Shown here: positions 1 to 6,456 of the stretch, piece after piece
How the letters are laid out: every line of letters begins with the position of its first letter
How positions within the stretch are numbered: position 1 is the first letter of the stretch
DNA from: an uncultured bacterium
Lineage (GTDB): Bacteria; Bacillota; Clostridia; Lachnospirales; Lachnospiraceae
Direction: 5' to 3'
NCBI GenBank assembly: GCA_905214875.1
Contig: CAJMNR010000052.1
Coordinates: 1 to 21,551 of the forward strand
Length of the DNA stretch: 21,551 nt
Made by a program: the position numbers and the translations under genes
Notes under the pieces: generated by a model
Database searches by the model: none
What the model was told of the DNA's origin: nothing
The model's input: only the letters and a program-made list of their open reading frames with translations

Positions 1-58
1 ACATTTTTAATTGTTAGGAAAGAGCTCGACAGAGAAATTTTCTAACAATTAAAAATGT
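1..58. repeat. Long perfect inverted repeat at left edge
   Basis: The first 17 bases (1-17) are an exact reverse complement of 42-58, around a 24-base spacer. With one G-T wobble the stem grows to about 21 pairs (18-21 against 38-41). The arms are AT-rich and start exactly at the window edge, so the repeat may be longer. It lies just past the terminator of the first LCP gene. It could be a bidirectional terminator for a convergent gene outside the window, or the end of a small inverted-repeat element. Confidence 0.6.
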
Positions 59-80
59 GCCACACTAATTGATTAGTGTG
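52..80 (-). terminator. Intrinsic terminator of first LCP gene
   Basis: Bases 61-69 (CACACTAAT) and 72-80 (ATTAGTGTG) form a perfect 9-bp stem with a 2-base centre. On the minus strand it is followed by GCACATTTTT, giving a U-tract after a short spacer. It starts 11 bases past the stop codon of the gene ending at 91. The loop is very short, so the top pairs would open in RNA. Confidence 0.6.
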
Positions 81-90
81 ACACTTTCCT

Positions 91-1617
91 TTACTTCTTT
101 TTGGGTTGTTCAGTCGGAGTTGGAGCCGGCGTTGGTGTCGTTGCCACAATTTCCTTCGCATCTTTTTGCGAAATCTTTTCTCCTGCTGATATTCTATTGA
201 TAAGCGAAGTCACGTTTGCAACTTTAATATCATCTGGAATCATAACATAAGCCCGTGTAGACGGCATACTATACGTTGTTAAACTCTCATCGTCACCATC
301 TACTCCGACCGTGATGATATTCCATGATGCATTATCTGTTAACTGCATCTGCACAAAGGATGCGATATCATCGTATTCAAGATTAGTAATCATGTTGCCT
401 TCAATACTCTTTAAGATTTCTGAAAAGTTGGTCAGTATCGCTGGAGAACATAACTTATCTATAATTCCCTTCAGAACATATTGTTGATTCTTATTTCTTT
501 GAAGATCTCCGGTTTTAAAACCATGACGCTGTCTTGCAAATGCCAATGCTTCCTTTCCATTCATCTCATTATCACCTTCAACAAAAGCAGGGCCTTGATC
601 CGACGTAAATGTACAATCCGAATGAACAGTAACACCACCTAGTGCATCAACAATCTTTTTAAATCCTGAAAAATTCACCTTTACATAGTAATTAATCTTG
701 ATATTATATAAGCTTTCTAATGTACCTATTGAACACTTCGTTCCATATAATCCGGCATGTGTTAGCTTGTCCTTCATATCACCAGAGACTGTTGTATTCA
801 CATAATAATCTCTAGGAGTGCTACTTAACAGGATTTGCTTTGTCTTCGGATTAATTGTAGCAACCATATTTACATCGCTTCGGCTCTTCTTATTCACATC
901 ACCGAACGTATCAATACCGGAAATAAATACATTAAATGGCTTTTCTGTCACATCAGAAATCTTATTCTCGTTTTTTAGCGTTGTCTTATGTTCATAACTT
1001 ACTAGAATCTTAGTCTCTTCACCAAAATTCTTATATGTATCTTGCTCCTCTATTGTACCTACAAAGGAATCATCCATAATGATAGCATCCACGTTCTTTT
1101 CATATAGAGCCTTTGCTGCCGAAACAGGATCTTTATAATCTTCGGTCTTAATCACTTTGCCTACGTTTGTTACGATTGTTTTAACTGCATCGTCAACCTT
1201 GCCGTTATCTTCTAACTTCAATGTAGCAAATAATCCATCTGCAACATCATTGATCGTGGATGCGCTATTTGTCTTCAACACATATATGGACACACAATCA
1301 ATTTGTACGTTTTTATCCGTCATACTCTCAACGGTTTCTTTTGCTTTTGTACAATAATAGGAACCAAACACGCAAACTATCGCTAATACTACTGACATCG
1401 CTTTTGCCACATAATGAAATTTATTCTTTACCCCGTTTGCTAACACAAGTAGTACAAATACTACAGCCAACAGGATAGCAACTAATGCAGTATAGGAATA
1501 ATTCAACACATGTAGTCGAATTACCAGTACTGCAAGAATGACTGATGCCACTAACTGCAGAACAAGGGCTCCTATCCCTATTTTTCGTTTAACCAATCTA
1601 GACAACAAATCTCTCAT
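91..1617 (-). CDS. LCP (LytR-CpsA-Psr) family cell-wall glycopolymer transferase, CpsA-like
   Basis: LCP proteins transfer undecaprenyl-linked glycopolymers (teichoic acid or capsule type) onto peptidoglycan at the outer face of the membrane. The 508-residue product has three predicted membrane segments (about 13-34, 41-62, 71-90), an extracytoplasmic accessory domain (about 105-200) and the LCP domain (about 226-390). Visible LCP hallmarks are the FISGIDTFGD strand, R246 in KSRSDVN, R269 in STPRDYY, R362 in FARQRH and R374 in GDLQRNKNQQ; such arginines and aspartates bind the polyprenyl pyrophosphate. The accessory-plus-LCP layout resembles streptococcal CpsA/Cps2A. The C-terminus is a Thr/Pro/Lys-rich tail. 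The ATG follows AAAAAAGGAGAG at good spacing. It is a tandem paralog of the gene at 1805-3367 but has its own promoter and terminator. The particular glycopolymer cannot be read from the sequence. Confidence 0.92.
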   Translation of the reverse strand: MRDLLSRLVKRKIGIGALVLQLVASVILAVLVIRLHVLNYSYTALVAILLAVVFVLLVLANGVKNKFHYVAKAMSVVLAIVCVFGSYYCTKAKETVESMTDKNVQIDCVSIYVLKTNSASTINDVADGLFATLKLEDNGKVDDAVKTIVTNVGKVIKTEDYKDPVSAAKALYEKNVDAIIMDDSFVGTIEEQDTYKNFGEETKILVSYEHKTTLKNENKISDVTEKPFNVFISGIDTFGDVNKKSRSDVNMVATINPKTKQILLSSTPRDYYVNTTVSGDMKDKLTHAGLYGTKCSIGTLESLYNIKINYYVKVNFSGFKKIVDALGGVTVHSDCTFTSDQGPAFVEGDNEMNGKEALAFARQRHGFKTGDLQRNKNQQYVLKGIIDKLCSPAILTNFSEILKSIEGNMITNLEYDDIASFVQMQLTDNASWNIITVGVDGDDESLTTYSMPSTRAYVMIPDDIKVANVTSLINRISAGEKISQKDAKEIVATTPTPAPTPTEQPKKK

Positions 1618-1671
1618 AAGCTCTCTCCTTTTTTCTTATGCACTCATTTGGTTTTTTTTGTATTTTTTCTT

Positions 1672-1700
1672 ATAATACACCACAACACATTTTTACACAA
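1672..1700 (-). promoter_or_regulatory. Sigma-A-type promoter for first LCP gene
   Basis: On the minus strand TTGTGT (1695-1700) and TATTAT (1672-1677) are 17 bases apart, and a TG precedes the -10 box by one base. The inferred start lies about 50 bases before the ATG at 1617. Together with the terminator just upstream, it suggests transcription independent of the neighbouring LCP gene. Confidence 0.5.
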
Positions 1701-1760
1701 TATGGAAATTTAACAACTTGTGTAAAATTAAGTACTTTATAACGAATTTAAGAATTTCAT

Positions 1761-1796
1761 AAGAAAAAGCCACCGTACAAAAATTTGTACGATGGC
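1761..1796 (-). terminator. Intrinsic terminator of second LCP gene
   Basis: Bases 1769-1781 (GCCACCGTACAAA) pair with 1784-1796 (TTTGTACGATGGC) apart from one A-C mismatch. On the minus strand the stem is followed directly by TTTTTCTT. It begins 8 bases beyond the stop codon at 1805. Confidence 0.85.
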
Positions 1797-1804
1797 CTAT
1801 CTAA

Positions 1805-3367
1805 TTAGTTATTTAAAGAAGCTTCAGGAGTTGCTACTGCTTCTGTTAAAGGAACAGAGGCATCAATTACTGTGTCTAATTTCATAACTTCTTTTGCTTG
1901 TTCTTGAGTGAATACCTCACCTTCGATAACTTTATCTACTAAAACAGATGCATTTTTAACCATTGTTTCGTTTGGATACATTACATAAAGTTCTTGAGAT
2001 GGAGTGCTATATGTTGTAGATTTATGACCTTCACCGTCAAGTCCAATCATAATTACATCCCAGCTCGCATTATCTGATAACTGCATTTGAACGAATGCTG
2101 CAATATCATCATATTTTAAGTTTGTTGACATGTTGCCTGTGATACTATTTAAAATTTGTGAGAAGTTAGTAAGGATTGTTGGTGAACAAACCTTTTTGAT
2201 AATACCATTTACAACATATTGCTGATTTTTATTTCTTTGTAAATCACCAGCTGCAAACGCATGACGTTCACGTGCAAATGCTAACGCTTCTTTACCGTTC
2301 ATTTCGTTATCACCTTCAACAAAGGCCGGACCTTGGTCGGAAGTAAATGTGTAATCAGAATGAACAGTAATTCCACCTAATGCGTCTACAATATCTCTAA
2401 ATCCAGAGAAGTTAACTCTTACATAGTAGTTAATATCCATATCGTATAACTTAGAAAGTGTTCCCATGGAACATTGTACACCCGATAAACCTGCATGTGT
2501 AAGCTTATCTAATTGTCCGTTACTAACTGTTGTTTCTACAAAATAATCTCTAGGTGTACTAGTAAGAAGAATTTGCTTCGTCTTAGGATTGATTGTAGCT
2601 GTCATATTAACATCACTACGGCTCTTCTTATTTACATCACCAAATGTGTCGATACCAGAAATAAATACAGTAAAAGGTTTTTTTGTTACATCAGATACTG
2701 CATTCTGATTGATAATTTCAGTCGTGTGTTCATAACTTTGAAGTATTCTAGTTTCTGTTTCAAAATTCTTATAAGTTTTTTCATCAGTAATGATGCCTAT
2801 ATAAGACTCTTCCATAATGATTGCATCGACTTCTTTTTCATATAAAGCTTTTGCTGCAGATACGGAATCGGAATACTCTTTTGTAGTGATTGTCATTCCA
2901 AGATGTTCATTGATTGTTGTAATTGTTTCAGTAATTTTATCTCCATCTTGTACATTAAATATAGCAAATGTTCCATCTTTAATATCTTCTACCGCTTCTG
3001 CAGTAGATTCTTTTAATACATACACAGATACATTTTCTGTTTCTGTCATATTCCCAGTTACTTTGCTCGCAATAGATTTTCCTTGATAAGCCATTAATGC
3101 GCCTAACACATAAATAATAACTAATAAAACAGAAAGAATCTTAGCAAAAATGTGAAACTTTCCTTTTGAAGCATGTGCTGGAATCATAACTAGAAACAGC
3201 AATGCAACAACTCCTGATGCTAAACTTATATATAAAGTGCTTAACATATGAAGATTCTCTACAAAAATCACTAATGCTACAGAAGCAATTAATTGTAAAA
3301 GTAAGATCACAATCCCAAGCTTGCGTTCTTTTAATCTAGATAACATATTTTTAAAATATTCTTTCAT
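1805..3367 (-). CDS. LCP (LytR-CpsA-Psr) family cell-wall glycopolymer transferase, second paralog
   Basis: This 520-residue paralog of the gene at 91-1617 has the same order: a basic N-terminus, three membrane segments (about 17-38, 43-63, 74-94), an extracytoplasmic accessory domain (about 112-205) and the LCP domain (about 230-395). The LCP domain keeps FISGIDTFGD, R250 in KSRSDVN, R273 in STPRDYF, FARERH and GDLQRNKNQQ. The two proteins are nearly identical through the LCP core and differ most in the accessory domain and the C-terminal tail; this one lacks the Pro/Lys-rich end and finishes in an Ala/Thr-rich stretch. The likely role is attachment of glycopolymers to peptidoglycan. The nearest SD-like run, AGAAGGG, lies about 14 bases before the ATG, which is long, so initiation may be weak. 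An upstream promoter and a downstream terminator make it a single-gene unit. Confidence 0.92.
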   Translation of the reverse strand: MKEYFKNMLSRLKERKLGIVILLLQLIASVALVIFVENLHMLSTLYISLASGVVALLFLVMIPAHASKGKFHIFAKILSVLLVIIYVLGALMAYQGKSIASKVTGNMTETENVSVYVLKESTAEAVEDIKDGTFAIFNVQDGDKITETITTINEHLGMTITTKEYSDSVSAAKALYEKEVDAIIMEESYIGIITDEKTYKNFETETRILQSYEHTTEIINQNAVSDVTKKPFTVFISGIDTFGDVNKKSRSDVNMTATINPKTKQILLTSTPRDYFVETTVSNGQLDKLTHAGLSGVQCSMGTLSKLYDMDINYYVRVNFSGFRDIVDALGGITVHSDYTFTSDQGPAFVEGDNEMNGKEALAFARERHAFAAGDLQRNKNQQYVVNGIIKKVCSPTILTNFSQILNSITGNMSTNLKYDDIAAFVQMQLSDNASWDVIMIGLDGEGHKSTTYSTPSQELYVMYPNETMVKNASVLVDKVIEGEVFTQEQAKEVMKLDTVIDASVPLTEAVATPEASLNN

Positions 3368-3422
3368 ATTCTCTATGTATCCCTTCTTTGTTGTATTTAA
3401 TTTTATTTCGTAACATTTTTCT

Positions 3423-3451
3423 ATTTTACTCTACAATTTTCGTTCTTGCAA
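3423..3451 (-). promoter_or_regulatory. Promoter for second LCP gene
   Basis: On the minus strand TTGCAA (3446-3451) and TAAAAT (3423-3428) are spaced by 17 bases, about 56 bases upstream of the ATG at 3367. Other AT-rich hexamers nearby could also serve. Confidence 0.45.
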
Positions 3452-3531
3452 TAGTTAAATTATTCTTATAGACATTATTAAGATTTCCATAATACTCTTA
3501 AGAAATGGATAACTATTTTTCATTCTTTTCT

Positions 3532-3559
3532 TTGTTTCATACGTTCTTTTCTATATAAT
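3532..3559 (+). promoter_or_regulatory. Putative promoter of a short plus-strand unit
   Basis: TTGTTT (3532-3537) and a consensus TATAAT (3554-3559) are 16 bases apart on the plus strand. They point into a gap with no plus-strand gene but with a strong plus-oriented terminator about 145 bases further on. It would be divergent from the promoter of the second LCP gene. AT-rich sequence produces such hexamers by chance, so support comes mainly from the matching terminator. Confidence 0.45.
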
Positions 3560-3565
3560 AATAGC

Positions 3566-3741
3566 AGAACACGAAAGGGATGCGTTTTGTTACAGCAATT
3601 CCAACAGAATTCAATTCGAATGGTTGTATCAAAAAGTTTGACCTTGTCTTTGAACAAGAAACTGATTATCTAGAGTAACAAAGCTTCCTAGTTATAAACC
3701 AGAAATCCCCGCCAGACATTGTATTCTAGCGGGGATTTTTT
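3566..3741 (+). ncRNA. Candidate small structured RNA (about 176 nt), unassigned
   Basis: This fills most of the 392-base gap 3368-3759. Between the putative promoter and the terminator the transcript can fold into a closed domain: TTTGTTAC (3586-3593) pairs perfectly with GTAACAAA (3675-3682), extended by GC (3582-3583) with GC (3683-3684) across a 2-base bulge. Inside it, AGTTT/AAACT (3635-3639, 3659-3663) and CTTGT/ACAAG (3643-3647, 3654-3658) stack into a hairpin with a 3-base bulge. A 32-codon reading frame (3580-3678, ATG to TAA) also lies here, but its SD-like AAAGGG abuts the ATG. A second frame could start with TTG at 3587 at better spacing, giving about 28 residues. I do not recognise the RNA; a small protein remains possible. 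Confidence 0.4.
3703..3741 (+). terminator. Intrinsic terminator, plus-oriented, possibly bidirectional
   Basis: AAATCCCCGC (3703-3712) pairs perfectly with GCGGGGATTT (3729-3738); AGA/TCT extends it inside the loop. The plus strand continues into a run of six T. In the minus direction it lies 22 bases past the stop of the DUF4914 gene (3760), where the tail is only TTTCT, so it may serve both strands but is clearly stronger on plus. Confidence 0.8.
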
Positions 3742-3759
3742 CATTTTAATTTATAACTA

Positions 3760-5637
3760 TTAGAATCTCATTGGAATTAATGCTAAATAATCATCTAATG
3801 TACCGTTGTTCATAAAGCATTCGATGATTTGACGTCCTAATGGATTAAGTTCTTCTGTTAAGAATGGTTCTAATTCTTTGCGGAAGAAATCTGTTAAGAT
3901 CTTAGCACCTGCATCATAACCTTCTTCTCCTAATTCAGATTGTGTTTCTGGTTGTAAGAATGCTCTACGGATATATTGTCCGTCAATCTTTAAGGATTCT
4001 AAACAGTAACCTAACATTGGTAATCTGGATTGTTTTAAATGACCTGGTTTGAACTTAGCTCCACCACGTCTTGCAATATATTCTCTTGCAATCCATTGTG
4101 GCATGAATCCTACTTCATATGCACCGATATGTTGGTTAGGAATTAAAACATATCTTGTATCTGGCGCATTTATGATTTGTTCTAATAATAAGTTTGCCTG
4201 AGTTACTTTCTTACCAGTTGCAAATGGCCAGTAGGATCCAACACCTTCACTACTCATTCCTTTAGAATCAATAATACTTGGGTTGTTGTATCCACGTGGA
4301 GCAACAAGTCTCCATAACCAAGCAAGTGCTGGTGGAAGAATGTGGAACACACCTAAGATACCGTAGTTTGGTGCATCTTTCGTACTTGGTGGCATACGAA
4401 CGCCGAAGCTTCGTACATCAACCTCAACAGGTTCATTTACGATATTTTCTTGTGCATCTCTAGGTAAGATAACACGTGGGTTTGGACAAGGTTTTCCATT
4501 GGAATCAAGTACATGTTCCCATGGAAGACACGTTGCTTTCGGAGTACCATCCATATTGAAGAATACTAATGGCTCTTTTGGTTGAATTATACTCTTTTCA
4601 ATACTTGGTGCGCTACCATATCCTGTAATGTTATCTACACGCAAAAACCACCCTGCTTCCGCATCCATAAGTACTAATTTATCAGTACCTTTCTGCATTG
4701 CACTGTGGCAAATAGCCATATCATCCGTTACCGGACGAAGTTCACAGCTTTCTTTTAAATCAAGATAAGTCTTTTCGCCTGTTCTAGTATTTCTAGCCAT
4801 GCAAATTCTTTGATCCATTTGACGATGAATAGGTTCTAGCATTTCACTCTTACCACCGCCTGAAGCACCTTCATGCATAATTACGATTTCATTGTCGTAT
4901 GGAGTGATTACTTTTACTGCAGATGCATGGCAAGTAACCCATCCTTCTTCTTCACCGATGTTAAGAAGTACGGAATAAATACCTTTTTTAGCACTTGGGC
5001 CTGGATATAAGTTATACGCAAATACTTCATGAACAAGATCTGTACGGTTATGCACCACTACTTGACGTCCGTCAAAATGTGTATGACGGAATGGTGGTGC
5101 TACGAATACTACTGCTCTTGGAGTAAATCCTTCTTCCACTTCTGACATACTTAAGAATCCTTGCATATCTGCCAATCCACATGCGAAAAATGCCGCATTT
5201 TTAGGCACGATTAATAATGATTCATAGCCATATTGATTTCCACCTGACATAAATGGCATTACAATAAGATCTTGGCCTTTTAACCAATCCAATGTTTCTT
5301 TTCTTACACCTTTGAATTTCTTACCGAATCGTTCTATGTATTTCGGTTTGTCTGTTGCCTTATCATCCCCGATTACCATACAATCTGGATCTCTTCTTCT
5401 CATATAGTCTTCTGGATAATTTACAACGACACCATTTTTACATCTAGTAACTGTGGCTTCTACTACTCTGCCTTTGCCTTCTACTTCATAAGCAACTTCA
5501 TAGTTGTCTAATTGGTCATGACCAAAGGAAATACGGATAAGTTCATCTCTTGTCTTTGGAAATGTTAATGACTTGCTTTGAGAGAGCATATCTTTCACAT
5601 CTTTTGTTAAATTGAATTTACTTAACAGTTCAAACAT
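3760..5637 (-). CDS. DUF4914 family P-loop protein, function unknown
   Basis: I assign this to DUF4914 from its length (625 residues from the chosen start) and conserved stretches; no biochemical function for the family is known to me. The clearest motif is the glycine-rich P-loop-like GASGGGKSEM (257-266), preceded by hydrophobic IVIMHE. This resembles the nucleotide-binding loop of the PEP carboxykinase/HPr kinase fold, so ATP or GTP binding is a reasonable inference, with a kinase or carboxykinase-like reaction possible but unproven. Other conserved-looking elements are FRHTHFDGR (183-191) and a Trp- and Pro-rich region around HILPPALAWLWRL. No signal peptide or membrane segment is seen, so it should be cytosolic. 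The reading frame opens further upstream at 5712, but only the ATG at 5637 has a good SD (AGAAAGGA, 7 bases away). A long leader with a promoter, folded RNA and terminator lies upstream, suggesting regulated expression. Confidence 0.75.
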   Translation of the reverse strand: MFELLSKFNLTKDVKDMLSQSKSLTFPKTRDELIRISFGHDQLDNYEVAYEVEGKGRVVEATVTRCKNGVVVNYPEDYMRRRDPDCMVIGDDKATDKPKYIERFGKKFKGVRKETLDWLKGQDLIVMPFMSGGNQYGYESLLIVPKNAAFFACGLADMQGFLSMSEVEEGFTPRAVVFVAPPFRHTHFDGRQVVVHNRTDLVHEVFAYNLYPGPSAKKGIYSVLLNIGEEEGWVTCHASAVKVITPYDNEIVIMHEGASGGGKSEMLEPIHRQMDQRICMARNTRTGEKTYLDLKESCELRPVTDDMAICHSAMQKGTDKLVLMDAEAGWFLRVDNITGYGSAPSIEKSIIQPKEPLVFFNMDGTPKATCLPWEHVLDSNGKPCPNPRVILPRDAQENIVNEPVEVDVRSFGVRMPPSTKDAPNYGILGVFHILPPALAWLWRLVAPRGYNNPSIIDSKGMSSEGVGSYWPFATGKKVTQANLLLEQIINAPDTRYVLIPNQHIGAYEVGFMPQWIAREYIARRGGAKFKPGHLKQSRLPMLGYCLESLKIDGQYIRRAFLQPETQSELGEEGYDAGAKILTDFFRKELEPFLTEELNPLGRQIIECFMNNGTLDDYLALIPMRF

Positions 5638-5644
5638 AATAACA

Positions 5645-5652
5645 TCCTTTCT
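5645..5652 (-). promoter_or_regulatory. Ribosome-binding site fixing the DUF4914 start
   Basis: AGAAAGGA on the minus strand ends 7 bases before the ATG at 5637. The alternative in-frame ATG at 5712 has no purine-rich site before it, so the shorter protein is preferred. Confidence 0.65.
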
Positions 5653-5740
5653 TCCATTGATTAGCGTTAGAATTTTGTCGAATTCATTTGTTCTAGTTCT
5701 GAAAAAATCCATTATGTGGTATTTTTTAGCAAATTGGTAT

Positions 5741-5776
5741 ATAAAAAGCCATTATCCACTTTTAAGGATAATGGCT
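5741..5776 (-). terminator. Intrinsic terminator in the leader of the DUF4914 gene
   Basis: AGCCATTATCC (5747-5757) and GGATAATGGCT (5766-5776) form a perfect 11-bp stem with an 8-base loop, followed on the minus strand by TTTTTATATA. It sits about 190 bases downstream of a near-consensus promoter and 104 bases before the DUF4914 start. It either ends a separate small RNA or acts as an attenuator of the DUF4914 gene. Confidence 0.85.
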
Positions 5777-5958
5777 TACGCACAACCTAGCACGGCTAGT
5801 TTGCTATGTCTTCCAACTTATATATAAACTTCAAATGATAATTCTAAATTAATTCTAATTTTAACAAAAACAAATTACCAGAATGGATTAAGCTTCATAT
5901 CGTCTGGTCAAAACCAGCGCTATGCTTCTCTTTCCCGCCTTTGTGCTTCGTTTTGTAT
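5743..5958 (-). ncRNA. Candidate structured RNA or riboswitch-like leader upstream of DUF4914 gene
   Basis: The 413-base gap 5638-6050 holds no supported protein gene. A transcript from the promoter at 5966-5994 to the terminator would be about 216 nt. Near its 5' end is a hairpin of CATA/TATG, a purine-rich internal loop, and CTGGT/ACCAG closed by TTTG (5896-5924). Near its 3' end is a 10-bp stem with two bulged G, in which GCAAACTAGC pairs with GCTAGGTTGTGC across a CGT loop (5780-5804). The final TTGTGC of that stem could instead pair with GCACAA near the 5' end (5941-5946), so two exclusive folds are possible. The middle is AU-rich. I cannot match it to a known class. A stand-alone regulatory RNA, a 6S-type RNA and an attenuating leader are all open. 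Confidence 0.5.
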
Positions 5959-5965
5959 AGCTAGA

Positions 5966-5994
5966 ATTCTAATCCTTTATTTGCGCTTTGTCAA
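5966..5994 (-). promoter_or_regulatory. Near-consensus promoter upstream of DUF4914 leader
   Basis: On the minus strand a perfect TTGACA (5989-5994) and TAGAAT (5966-5971) are 17 bases apart. Transcription would begin near 5958. This is among the strongest promoters in the window and drives a region with no protein gene for more than 300 bases. Confidence 0.75.
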
Positions 5995-6050
5995 CCAAAA
6001 AGTACCTATTTTCTCTTTATAGCACTTTATCTGACACTTTTTGCATACTT

Positions 6051-6440
6051 TTATGTCGAAAAAACAGAAACGCTTGTTCCATTCCTAATCATCTCTTCCA
6101 GATCTTCTTTCAAAGTTAAGACAATGATTTTTTCGCCTGTCTTTGTGCTGATATCCATATGAGTACTTAAAATTGAAAACGCAAAACATTCCGAAAGCAT
6201 CTGCTCTAATGTATGTCTTCCTTCTTCAAACAAATGAGTCTGAACCTCTTTAAACAGTTCAACTCCCTTTTTGCTGCTTGCTAATCTTTTATCTGACTGA
6301 CTAAGGAAACTAACCATTCGCACAACAACCATATCCTGCATGATATAAGTACGAATCGATTTCGGTCCCTTCCCCAGGTATACTACTTCGTATTTACTTA
6401 CTACTTCACTTATCTTTGCTTCTAACTGCCCTTTTGTCAT
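6051..6440 (-). CDS. MpsC/DUF2294 family small protein
   Basis: The 129-residue product (MTKGQLEAKISE...) matches my recollection of DUF2294, which Pfam describes as MpsC, a component of a proposed Na+-translocating membrane-potential-generating system. The visible core is a basic, beta-rich region with KGPKSIRTYIMQDMVVVRM followed by a helical part around LFEEGRHTLEQML. No membrane segment is evident, so if the family assignment is right this would be a soluble subunit. The start is set by GGAGG (6446-6450) five bases before the ATG at 6440; an ATG four codons upstream has no SD. The gene begins 16 bases after the priA stop, so the two are probably co-transcribed. No partner mps genes are visible here, and the biochemical role is unclear. 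Confidence 0.7.
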   Translation of the reverse strand: MTKGQLEAKISEVVSKYEVVYLGKGPKSIRTYIMQDMVVVRMVSFLSQSDKRLASSKKGVELFKEVQTHLFEEGRHTLEQMLSECFAFSILSTHMDISTKTGEKIIVLTLKEDLEEMIRNGTSVSVFST

Positions 6441-6456
6441 GAATTCCTCCATAAGT

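Noticed and set aside
5638..5712. Longer N-terminus for the DUF4914 protein, starting at the ATG at 5712.
   Set aside because: No SD precedes it, and the ATG at 5637 has a well-placed one; the extra 25 residues look like translated leader.
5780..5804. Resemblance of GCCGTGCTAGGT to the 5' motif of signal recognition particle RNA.
   Set aside because: The match is about 12 bases, sits near the 3' end rather than the 5' end of the candidate RNA, and the rest (GGGGAGG loop, conserved apical helix) is missing.
5780..5820. Partial resemblance of GTTGGAA and CATAGCAA to tracrRNA.
   Set aside because: There is no Cas gene or CRISPR array in the window and the similarity is only two short words in AT-rich sequence.
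5638..6050. T-box, SAM, cyclic-di-GMP or THF riboswitch in the DUF4914 leader.
   Set aside because: The hallmark sequences I know for these classes are not present on either strand.
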